A stretch of 64,000 nt of DNA, from contig MWSW01000012.1 of assembly GCA_002050165.1 (NCBI GenBank), forward strand, positions 477,169 to 541,168, in the 5' to 3' direction. Source of the stretch: Candidatus Tepidiaquacellales bacterium OLB4/UTCHB1 (GTDB taxonomy: Bacteria; Bacteroidota; Ignavibacteria; Tepidaquicellales; Tepidaquicellaceae). The notes under the pieces are model-generated. The model was not told the DNA's origin. It saw nothing but the letters and a program-made list of their open reading frames with translations, and made no database searches. This document shows positions 56,279 through 64,000 of this stretch, one piece after another. How positions within the stretch are numbered: the first letter of the stretch is position 1; the number at the start of each line of letters is the position of its first letter. The position numbers and the translations under genes were made by a program.

Positions 56279-57612
56279 GATTTTTTCTCCGGAATATAGT
56301 TAAGTATATATCTATGGTTATTCAGAAAATTTTCATTAACGAAATTTACAATGTCGTCCGCTGTAACTGATTCAATTATTTTATAGAGTTCATTAATATT
56401 GTTCGGGTCATTTAAATAAAATTTATAGTAAAGAGCCTGAAGATTTTTAACCAACAAGGTTGATATTCCCAAAAACACGGAGAGTAGCTTTTTATTTTTT
56501 GCTTTTTCCAGTTCACGCTCTGAAATATCGCCCGATACGAAGCTCTCTATTTCACGGTCAAAAATTTCCAAAATTATATTCCTGCTGCTTATATCGGGGT
56601 AGAAAAATCTTTGGGTTACAATCGCGCATTTTTGCCAACTAATCAGATGTGATGTTAAGTCGGTTACAAGTTTCTTCTGATAAACAAGTTTTCTGTATAA
56701 CCTGCTACTGGTGGAGTTTATCAATAATTCATTGAATATATCTGCGATAATATTTCTTTTAAAATCAAACCCGGGTAATTGATAGCCGATGAATAATCCG
56801 GGAAGAGCTACATTACTTTCAATTACTTCCAATTTATCTTCAACAAGTGGAATGTAATCCTTTAAATTTAACGTCGGGATCTCGCCTGATTTGGAAGTAC
56901 TGAAATATTTCCCGATGTATTCTTCAACTGTTTCCTGCTCAACGTTTCCCGAAACTGCGATTATTAGATTATCCGGCCGGTAATAGTTGTTATGGAATTC
57001 CAATGCTTGCGTTAAAGAGAAGTCTTTTATGTCAACCGGTAAACCAATGGTGGGAGTTTCATAAGAAGAACCACGCATCAGATTCTCAAACAATTTAAAA
57101 AGTGCCAAACCGTAAGGAGCGTTATCGTAATTTTGCATCCGTTCTTCAATCACAACATCTTTTTGATTTTGCAAATTCTCTTCCGTAAGCCGAAGGTCAT
57201 AGAGCCGATCTGACTCCAGCCAGAAACAAGTTTCAAGTTGGTGTGACGGTACTTGTTCATAATAGGCAGTATAATCCGCCATCGTGAAAGCGTTCAGAGT
57301 ACCGCCAGCCTGCTGAATAAATTTAAAATGTCCCATCTTAGGAATGTTTCCAGACCCCTGAAACATGAGATGTTCAAAAAGATGGGCAATTCCCTTTTGT
57401 CCGTGAAGTTCATTACGCGAACCAACTTTATATAAAAATCCGGTTGTAACTATTTCACGGGATTTGTCCTGCGATATGATTACATCAATTCCACTTTCAG
57501 ACCGGAACTCAAAAAATGGTATTTTGTTTGAATTACAAAATACATTGACGTTTTTTTTCGATTTGTTAAACTTACTCTCAGTTAACTTTTGTAACATAAT
57601 AAAAGCGTTCAA
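56275..57612 (-). CDS. M16 zinc peptidase, second catalytic subunit
   Basis: A 445-residue M16 protein with HLFEH (His 77, Glu 80, His 81) in GIAHLFEHLMFQGSG and the distal ligand region QKDVVIEERMQNYDNAPYG. The segment GGTLNAFTMADYTAYYEQVP is typical. The listed start is TTG; an ATG five codons in (57597) is an alternative. It heads the M16-M16-M16-moxR unit and is divergent from the fusion gene at 57703. It is similar in plan to the 434-residue subunit but clearly a separate lineage. Confidence 0.9.
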   Translation of the reverse strand: MNAFIMLQKLTESKFNKSKKNVNVFCNSNKIPFFEFRSESGIDVIISQDKSREIVTTGFLYKVGSRNELHGQKGIAHLFEHLMFQGSGNIPKMGHFKFIQQAGGTLNAFTMADYTAYYEQVPSHQLETCFWLESDRLYDLRLTEENLQNQKDVVIEERMQNYDNAPYGLALFKLFENLMRGSSYETPTIGLPVDIKDFSLTQALEFHNNYYRPDNLIIAVSGNVEQETVEEYIGKYFSTSKSGEIPTLNLKDYIPLVEDKLEVIESNVALPGLFIGYQLPGFDFKRNIIADIFNELLINSTSSRLYRKLVYQKKLVTDLTSHLISWQKCAIVTQRFFYPDISSRNIILEIFDREIESFVSGDISERELEKAKNKKLLSVFLGISTLLVKNLQALYYKFYLNDPNNINELYKIIESVTADDIVNFVNENFLNNHRYILNYIPEKKS

Positions 57613-57702
57613 TCTAAAATTAATTCCTTTAACATTCAGTGTAAAAACCTAAGTCAAACCGTCTGGTTAAAAATACTGTCTAAACCATCAAAACGATTTA
57701 TA

Positions 57703-60700
57703 ATGAAATTTCATAAAAAATATTTGCTGTTATTTGCATTTATCATTACTGCGTTTACGATACTCTCGAGTAATCAGGCAATGGCACAGTTTGGAAAGAA
57801 CAAAGTTCAATACAAACAATTCAAATGGAAATTCATTCAAAGCAAACATTTCGATATATATTTCTATCAAGGTGGTGAATACCTGGCAGACTATACCGCA
57901 AAGGTTGCCGAGCAATCGCTTGACTCGATGTCAAAGAATCTAAACGGAAAAATTTCCAATCGGATTCCAATTATTGTTTTTGAATCGCACAACGACTTCC
58001 AGCAAAACAATGTTATTGATGTTTTCCTTCCGGAAGGTGTTGGCGGTGTTACTGAACTTTTCAAAAACAGGATATTAGTCCCTTTTGAAGGCGATTACGA
58101 AAAATTCAAACATGTAATTCACCACGAATTACTGCACGCATACATGAACGATGTCTTTTACGGCGGAAGCATACAAAACATAATTTCAAGGAATATTACT
58201 CTAGTGTTTCCATTATGGTTCAACGAAGGAATGGCGGAATACGTGAGTTTAAGCGGTATGAACAAGGAGAACGATATGTTCATGCGCGATGCTGTCATTA
58301 ACGATTACGTCCCGCAAATCGAATATGTTGGAGGTTATCTTGCCTACAGGGCGGGTCAAAGTTTCTTCTCATTTCTTGCGGATTATTACGGTAAGGAAAA
58401 AATAGGTAAACTCTTTAACGAAATTAAAAGCAGCGGCGATATGCATCGCGGATTTAAAAATACATTCGGGATTGAACTTGAAAAGCTGAACGAGAAGTGG
58501 CATAAGTATCTGAATCAAACTTACTGGTCAGATTCAAAACTGCGCACAGAGGTTACCGACTTTTCAAAACAGTTAACCGACATTACAAAGGATGGCGGGT
58601 TTTACAACATTGCCCCTGAGATTTCACCGGACGGGAAATATTTCCTTTTCATTTCGAACAGAAACGATTTATTCGACGTGTTTCTTGCGAGAACTGAAGA
58701 CGGAAAAGTAATTGAAACAATTATTGAAGGTCAGACTACACCTGACTTTGAGGAATTACAGGTACTCACACCAGGCTTAAGTTGGGCTCCCGATGGCAGA
58801 CGTGCAGCGATAAGCGTTAAAGCCGGTAGCGAAGACGCAATTTTTATTTTTAATGTAAAATCCGGCGACAGACAAAAGCTCCCTGTCCATATGGGAAACA
58901 TTTCTTACGTCAGTTGGTCGCCTGCGGGAAATGAACTCGCATTTGTTGGTACGAACAACAAGCAATCTGATATCTACCTTTATGATATAAGCACCGGTAC
59001 GTTACAAAATCTCACCGATGATATTTTCTCCGATTCCGAACCAACCTGGTCACCGGACGGAGAATATGTATATTTCACCTCTGACAGGGGGTCCTTTACA
59101 GAAAATTCTATGATACCTGCTGACTTCAATATGTTTGATTACGATAACAAACAGAAAGATATTTATAGTGTAAACACAGATACAAAAGAATTAAAGAGAA
59201 TTACGAATATACCTTTTTCAAACCAAAGCTACGCTAAACTGAGCCAGGATGGAAATAAACTCCTTTTTATTTCTGATGTGAACGGAATCAGTAATTTGTA
59301 TTTAATGGATAAAACCGAAACAGGATTCGGGAATATGAGAGCTATTACAAATTCTCAATCTCCTGTTGACCAGTTATCAATCTCGAAAGATGGGAAGAAA
59401 CTTCTGATGGTCTCATTGAATAAAGGCGGTTACGATATTTTCATGATGGAAGGACCGTTCGACAGACAACTTGATATTGATACACTTCCACTTACACAAT
59501 TTGTTCAAACACAGAGGCTCAACCGCGAACTTGCGGATTCTGTCGGAAACAAGAAGGCTGCGAACGATAGTTTTGATTCAGGGGATACATTCACAAGCGC
59601 AGATACAACCAAAGATTCAAACCTTACAGTTTACGGTGATAAAATAGAAATTAATTTTTCGAGCAGCTATAAAGACTCTTCTTACAAATCGGCAACCAGT
59701 TATGCTGATTCAATTTACAAAAACAATCCGAATTTCAGGCTGTCAGGTAATGTAAATCCTGATGGCAGTTTTGTTATAAACGATTATAAAGTGAAATTCT
59801 CTCCGGATTTTGTTTACGGGAACGCAAATTATTCAAGTTTTTACGGAGTGCAGGGGTTAGCTTCGATATCACTGAGCGATATGCTCGGAAATCATCGGAT
59901 AGCAATTATAACTTCGATGGTAATTGACCTTAAGAACAGCGACTATGCGGTTGGTTATTATTACCTCCCCGGACGAATAGATTACGGAGCTGAACTTTTT
60001 CACACAGCAAGATTCCTGTTGTACAACAGGTTTGACGGACGCGGCGAGCAGTTGTACAGATATAGAAATTTTGGGGCGACTTTAAATGCATCGTATCCGT
60101 TCAATAGGTTCAAAAGAATTGACGGTGGAATTTCCGTTCAAAATGTTTCACAGGAAAACCTCGACAACTCACAGGAACCCATCATAAAGAAAACATTTAT
60201 AGTCCCATCACTGAGCTTTGTTCACGATAACACAATCTTTGGAAGTACAAAGCCCATCAAAGGTACTAGGTACAATATAACTGCACTCGCTTCTCCGAAA
60301 CTTGGCAATGACGGAATCGGGTTTACTTCTTTAATCGGAGATTACAGAACATATTTCAAACTTGCCGACGGATACAATTTTGCGCTCAGGCTATCCGGTG
60401 GTGCAAGCTGGGGTCCAAATCCACAAAGATTTTATCTGGGCGGTACACAAAACTGGCTTAACAGAGAATTTGAAAACGAGAATATCCCAATTGGAAATAT
60501 TGAAGAATATTCATTTTCATACCCCGGTCTCCCATTGCGGGGTTATAATTACGATCGAATATCAGGCTCGAAATATGCACTATTAAACGCTGAATTCAGG
60601 CTACCTATAATTCAATACCTGATTCTTGGGATACTACCGATTGGATTTCAAAATATTGAAGGAGTAATTTTCGTTGACGCAGGTACTGCGTGGAGAAACG

Positions 60701-60888
60701 ATAAAGACCTGAAATTATTTACAAGAGAAAACGGGGTTTTTCAATCAAGGGATCTACTTACCGGTATGGGAGTAGGATCGAGGATAAATTTCCTCGGATT
60801 TCCGATAATGTTCGATGTCGCATGGGCGTATAATTTTAACAGCTTCTCAAAACCAAAGTATTACATCTCGTTTGGGTATGATTGGTAA
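57703..60888 (+). CDS. Fusion: zinc gluzincin, TolB-like beta-propeller and BamA-type barrel
   Basis: A 1061-residue exported protein with a signal peptide (to about AMAQ, residue 29). Part 1 is a peptidase-MA-like domain with HELLH (His 141, Glu 142, His 145) and NEGMAEY near 174-180 giving the third ligand. Part 2 (about 300-600) has PD40/WD40-like blades: ISPDGKYFLFISNRN, LSWAPDGRRAAIS, VSWSPAGNELAFVG and PTWSPDGEYVYFTSDRG. After a Ser/Asp-rich linker, part 3 (about 690-1061) is a surface-antigen / BamA-type barrel, with LPLRGYNYDRISGSKYALLNAEFRLP and an aromatic end (YISFGYDW). It is likely an outer-membrane barrel holding a periplasmic or surface protease. The substrate is unknown. Confidence 0.85.
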   Translation: MKFHKKYLLLFAFIITAFTILSSNQAMAQFGKNKVQYKQFKWKFIQSKHFDIYFYQGGEYLADYTAKVAEQSLDSMSKNLNGKISNRIPIIVFESHNDFQQNNVIDVFLPEGVGGVTELFKNRILVPFEGDYEKFKHVIHHELLHAYMNDVFYGGSIQNIISRNITLVFPLWFNEGMAEYVSLSGMNKENDMFMRDAVINDYVPQIEYVGGYLAYRAGQSFFSFLADYYGKEKIGKLFNEIKSSGDMHRGFKNTFGIELEKLNEKWHKYLNQTYWSDSKLRTEVTDFSKQLTDITKDGGFYNIAPEISPDGKYFLFISNRNDLFDVFLARTEDGKVIETIIEGQTTPDFEELQVLTPGLSWAPDGRRAAISVKAGSEDAIFIFNVKSGDRQKLPVHMGNISYVSWSPAGNELAFVGTNNKQSDIYLYDISTGTLQNLTDDIFSDSEPTWSPDGEYVYFTSDRGSFTENSMIPADFNMFDYDNKQKDIYSVNTDTKELKRITNIPFSNQSYAKLSQDGNKLLFISDVNGISNLYLMDKTETGFGNMRAITNSQSPVDQLSISKDGKKLLMVSLNKGGYDIFMMEGPFDRQLDIDTLPLTQFVQTQRLNRELADSVGNKKAANDSFDSGDTFTSADTTKDSNLTVYGDKIEINFSSSYKDSSYKSATSYADSIYKNNPNFRLSGNVNPDGSFVINDYKVKFSPDFVYGNANYSSFYGVQGLASISLSDMLGNHRIAIITSMVIDLKNSDYAVGYYYLPGRIDYGAELFHTARFLLYNRFDGRGEQLYRYRNFGATLNASYPFNRFKRIDGGISVQNVSQENLDNSQEPIIKKTFIVPSLSFVHDNTIFGSTKPIKGTRYNITALASPKLGNDGIGFTSLIGDYRTYFKLADGYNFALRLSGGASWGPNPQRFYLGGTQNWLNREFENENIPIGNIEEYSFSYPGLPLRGYNYDRISGSKYALLNAEFRLPIIQYLILGILPIGFQNIEGVIFVDAGTAWRNDKDLKLFTRENGVFQSRDLLTGMGVGSRINFLGFPIMFDVAWAYNFNSFSKPKYYISFGYDW

Positions 60889-60890
60889 GG

Positions 60891-61112
60891 TTATTTGACT
60901 GGAGTCATTTTAGTTGGTTCTTTGAGCATGTGATTATTTGCCCTGTCATACCATAGATGTGACTGCAATAGTATATATACCGGAACATCTGCATTCTGGC
61001 TTATATAGCTGGCAAGCTCCATCTCATTCTTAAACCTGTGGTCAAGTTGGTCATTGAGCTTTTCTTCATAATCTTCGGGAGGGTTATATCTGCAAGTATT
61101 CCTGCTACCGTA
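60891..61112 (-). pseudogene. Out-of-frame C-terminal continuation of the 61001-62593 gene
   Basis: On the minus strand the frame one base off from the main reading encodes a coding-like tail: NPPEDYEEKLNDQLDHRF, then NEMELASYISQNADVPVYIL, ending MTPVK and TAA at 60893-60891. Adding one base near 61100 joins it to the main frame to give 567 residues. The tail then ends 2 nt from the stop of the gene on the other strand and fills the otherwise empty 60889-61000. In the listed frame the last 30 residues (TLPKIMKKSSMTNL and on) look like a frame-shifted end. A real frameshift, programmed shift or sequencing error are all possible. Confidence 0.7.
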
Positions 61113-62593
61113 TCAAACGATGACGGTGGTGTGCCGCTCCAGAGGGTATTGGGAAGATACTGTCGTTGCCAGGGTTCACTTGTGTTCTGGTTAATTATGT
61201 ATTCGAAAGGATAAAAATTAGGAACATAATTCCTCAGACCGGCATAGTCATACAAATAATATATTAGAAGATCATCAGTAAATGCTGCATCTGATACATC
61301 AAACTCATAAGGATTTCTTGATTCACCGGTCTTCCAGCCTGAAGGAAGGTGTACTTCCAGCAATCCCCTGTTCAGGTTAGTCATTAATGAAAGCTGGCCG
61401 TTTGAAAGAGAAATTATCTTCTCGTTAACATACTTTATTGCAGGAAGCATGTTGAACTCATACTCCTCTATATAAAAATCTATCAGCTTACCAGGATGGT
61501 TGTTCGCTATCTCTTCCACTTCCCAGGATAACCAAGGATCAAAGTTGTCATTTGATCTAAATAATTGTTCGGCTATTTCATTCTCCACTCTGACATAATC
61601 AATCCACATATCACACTGTCCGTACCACCAGACACGAAAATCAACCTGGCAGCGCGTGTCCCATAGTGGCTTCTCATCAGGGTTGAATGATTTCCCGTCG
61701 GAAATCTCAAGTAATGAATCCTGATGTAAATCAAAAAAATACTCTATATACTCCCCACTATATTCATTATTCTCAATAAAATTTGCAACTCTTATATTAG
61801 TTGTTTTGATTGTGTCCCCATCAAAATTCAAAACCTCGATTCTACAGACTTCTTTATTCAGATTCGCCGGGTTATTCGCATAAGCTGAATCAACCCTTAT
61901 TCTCGGCTTCACGTACCATGCATGATTCCCATCATCAATCGAATAATGCCAGTCCCATGAACGGTTTATCTGTTCCCTGTTTGTTTTCAGACCTCTGACC
62001 ACATAACCGGGTTCCATTTGCATAAATGTTTGTCCTCCATCGGTTGAGTGATTATTTGGAGAACAATAACGGACTCTTGCTCCGCTGCCATGCTGACTGG
62101 AATCAATATAATTTGCTCCTACATCAGAATAATTATATGTATAAAATCCGTACCTCTCCCGTACTTCCTGCTCCATAAAGTTCTCACTCTCACACTGGTA
62201 ATCACTCCTTTGCCCAAAGGCTATATACTGTATCTTCGGACGGTCGGAAAGAGTTAACATACCGGCATTATAGTTTGCATCTATCCTGTTCCTGACCTGA
62301 GTACCATAATGATCTATATGAGCTAATACAGTATCTGACGGGATGCCGGGCCAGCCAAACTGGAAACCGGATGAAGTCATTCCTGTGTAGTAGTGCCATG
62401 TATTAAACTTGAAAAAATCCGAATAAGTATAGTTTACATCCCGACCATTGAACATTGCTCCTACTAAAAACGGTTTTTCTACTTGCTGCGATACAGGTGA
62501 ATAGCCTGCCTTAAAAACCGGACTTTGCTCTTTAAATGATGATACTCCAATAAAGCACAACAACAACATTGTAAAAATGATAAAGAATTTCAT
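61001..62593 (-). CDS. Exported protein of unknown function, C-terminus frameshifted
   Basis: A 530-residue reading with a signal-like hydrophobic N-terminus (to about GVSS, residue 19). The body is rich in Trp, Tyr, Asp and Asn and shows a lectin-like or jelly-roll flavour (SWDWHYSIDDGNHAWYVKPR, DSLLEISDGKSFNPDEKPLW). A helical region EEIANNHPGKLIDFYIEEYE follows. I recognise no family. Its true C-terminus lies in another frame (60891-61112), so the stop at 61001 is probably not the native end. It is followed downstream on the same strand by nothing else; the T9SS-sorted gene lies 47 nt upstream. Confidence 0.65.
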   Translation of the reverse strand: MKFFIIFTMLLLCFIGVSSFKEQSPVFKAGYSPVSQQVEKPFLVGAMFNGRDVNYTYSDFFKFNTWHYYTGMTSSGFQFGWPGIPSDTVLAHIDHYGTQVRNRIDANYNAGMLTLSDRPKIQYIAFGQRSDYQCESENFMEQEVRERYGFYTYNYSDVGANYIDSSQHGSGARVRYCSPNNHSTDGGQTFMQMEPGYVVRGLKTNREQINRSWDWHYSIDDGNHAWYVKPRIRVDSAYANNPANLNKEVCRIEVLNFDGDTIKTTNIRVANFIENNEYSGEYIEYFFDLHQDSLLEISDGKSFNPDEKPLWDTRCQVDFRVWWYGQCDMWIDYVRVENEIAEQLFRSNDNFDPWLSWEVEEIANNHPGKLIDFYIEEYEFNMLPAIKYVNEKIISLSNGQLSLMTNLNRGLLEVHLPSGWKTGESRNPYEFDVSDAAFTDDLLIYYLYDYAGLRNYVPNFYPFEYIINQNTSEPWQRQYLPNTLWSGTPPSSFDTVAGILADITLPKIMKKSSMTNLTTGLRMRWSLPAI

Positions 62594-62640
62594 AATGTTT
62601 TGTCTTTATTTTTTAAAATTATTTCTTTCAGCAATAGTAA

Positions 62641-63984
62641 TCATTTATTAAAAACCATTCTTTTGGTTACGGATGCTTTTTCAGTTCGGAGTGTATAGAA
62701 ATAAACCCCTGAGGCAAGACCGGAACCTGCCTCAAATGTATATTCATAGCTGCCAGGTGATAATCTTTCGTTTACAAGTATGCCAACCTCTTTACCAAGA
62801 ATATTGTGTACCATAAGTTTTACAATACCTGCTTCATGTATATCGAACCTAATTTTTGTTATAGGATTGAATGGGTTTGGATAGTTTTGGTAAAGATTAA
62901 AAGCATCAGGTACAATTCCCGAAATAGGGTCAATAGAAGTAATATTTCCTCCTGTAACGGTATGAACACCAGTAAATGTTAAGGCGTAAGCCCAACCATT
63001 TAATTTATTAATAAACATCCCTTGTCTATAACTTCTTATATCAATGGCTGTATCAGGTATCTGGTACTCCCATGTATCTCCACCATCAGTTGTAAAATGT
63101 ATCATACCTCTTATTTGAAGATTAGGAAATAAATACTCACTTCTCCCAAAGCCCCAGATAGTGTCTTTGTTTAATACAGAAAGTTCAAATACTCTGGAAA
63201 ATATTATATTTGAGTCTTTCTGAACAAGCGGTTGTGAAATCCAATTTAGTCCTCCGTTCGTACTATACTCTACAGTTTCAACACTCCTTGCTTTCCATCC
63301 AGTATTTTCATCAATGAATTGTAAATCAGTAAATCCTTTAACTCCCTGTATTTCGGTCCATGTTGCTCCGCCATCGGTTGTTCTTCGTAATTTGGTGTTT
63401 GATGTTGTGCTTATAAATCCCAAGTTTGCATCATACATATAAATCCTTTCTGGATTATGTAAACCTGCACTATACTGCCGCTGCCAGCTTATACCGCCGT
63501 TCGTCGTACGAAATACGCCGCCGGTGAGAGACTCATCTTCTACTAACCATAATGTATCCTCGTTTAATACATGCATATCTTCCCATTGTAAAATTGCAGG
63601 AGTATTCACTATATTCCAATTTAAGCCAGAGTCTATTGTTTTGCACAGATATGCCCAGCCACCATTTCCTCCGCAAGCATAACCTATTTGACTATTTACA
63701 AATTGTATTGATGTGAAACCTCTACTAGTGCTAAATGAATAAAACCAATTATCACCTCCATCAGTAGTTTTGAGTATATAACCTGTGTCATTAGGGCTTA
63801 AATTATATGTAACAGCATATCCTGTCAGACTATCTAGAAAAGTCATATCAGTAATTCTCCTTCCACTCAAATCAGGCATGAACTGCTGATACCAGCCGCT
63901 CGGAGGGTTGTGCTGGAAGTTAAATGCGATGATGAAAAGCATGAGTGAAAGGGAGAAAATTGTATTTGTAATTTTTATTTTCAT
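62641..63984 (-). CDS. T9SS-sorted exported protein with YCF48/BNR-like repeats
   Basis: A 447-residue protein with a signal-like N-terminus (about 25 residues). Repeats of the form TTDGGDNWFYSF, TIDSGLNWNIV, TTNGGISWQRQY, TTDGGATWTEI, STNGGLNWISQ and TTDGGDTWEYQI, spaced about 40-50 residues, predict a seven-bladed propeller of the YCF48/sialidase-like type. The last 85 residues are a T9SS type A sorting domain: FNLYQNYPNPFNPITKIRF, VKLMVHNILGKEV, ASGVYFYTL and KRMVFNK. It should be displayed on or released from the cell surface. It has no catalytic set. It starts 16 nt from the window end. Confidence 0.85.
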   Translation of the reverse strand: MKIKITNTIFSLSLMLFIIAFNFQHNPPSGWYQQFMPDLSGRRITDMTFLDSLTGYAVTYNLSPNDTGYILKTTDGGDNWFYSFSTSRGFTSIQFVNSQIGYACGGNGGWAYLCKTIDSGLNWNIVNTPAILQWEDMHVLNEDTLWLVEDESLTGGVFRTTNGGISWQRQYSAGLHNPERIYMYDANLGFISTTSNTKLRRTTDGGATWTEIQGVKGFTDLQFIDENTGWKARSVETVEYSTNGGLNWISQPLVQKDSNIIFSRVFELSVLNKDTIWGFGRSEYLFPNLQIRGMIHFTTDGGDTWEYQIPDTAIDIRSYRQGMFINKLNGWAYALTFTGVHTVTGGNITSIDPISGIVPDAFNLYQNYPNPFNPITKIRFDIHEAGIVKLMVHNILGKEVGILVNERLSPGSYEYTFEAGSGLASGVYFYTLRTEKASVTKRMVFNK

Positions 63985-64000
63985 GATGCTAAGTTGTTTT

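Overview
The window looks like chromosomal core sequence from a Gram-negative, AT-rich member of the Ignavibacteria / Chlorobi / Bacteroidetes superphylum. The evidence is PorV/PorQ-family and type IX secretion (T9SS)-like C-terminal sorting domains ending in NPFNP-type segments, a GWxTD-domain protein, a TonB-dependent receptor with a carboxypeptidase-regulatory-like N-terminus, LptB, and the ribosomal protein gene order. Ignavibacteria is my best guess. It is an inference from protein style, not a database match.

Layout. 1-1748 (minus): the 5' part of a subtilisin-like protease and an outer-membrane barrel protein. 1854-8838 (minus): a PpiD/SurA-type chaperone, then galE, purD, a GT4 glycosyltransferase and an M24 aminopeptidase. 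9056-13695 (plus): secD, secF, a STAS protein and purA. 13700-15669 (minus): a DoxX protein, tRNA-Cys, tRNA-Gly and gap. 15836-23400 (plus): efp, accB, accC, a small membrane protein, a FabL-like enoyl reductase, a 1132-residue tubulin-like protein and an FmdB-type zinc ribbon. 23397-27904 (minus): a compact five-gene unit of GWxTD, YbbR, CPBP, pdxJ and lptB. 28026-37345 (minus): a surface locus with a T9SS-sorted BNR protein, a TonB receptor, a 1123-residue secreted protein and a PorV-family barrel. 37574-39114 (minus): a D-2-hydroxyacid dehydrogenase and engB. 39207-52493 (minus): the S10-distal, spc and alpha ribosomal clusters from rplB to rplQ, with a tRNA-Gln and an outer-membrane barrel gene inserted. 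52612-57612 (minus): three tandem M16 peptidase genes and a MoxR ATPase. 57703-60888 (plus): a protease / beta-propeller / beta-barrel fusion. 60891-63984 (minus): a frameshifted exported protein and a T9SS-sorted YCF48-like protein.

How it fits together. Much of the window concerns making and exporting protein: ribosome, SecY, SecDF, PpiD, LptB, PorV and surface cargo. Fatty-acid synthesis entry (accBC plus an enoyl reductase) and cofactor or nucleotide steps (pdxJ, purA, purD) are mixed in. I saw six promoter candidates with a TTGA-type -35, a 17-nt spacer and a -10 starting TA and rich in T. No CRISPR array, insertion sequence, integrase or rRNA was seen. The least understood items are the tubulin-like protein, the three-part fusion protein, the M16 triplet with MoxR, and the TonB receptor / secreted protein / PorV locus.
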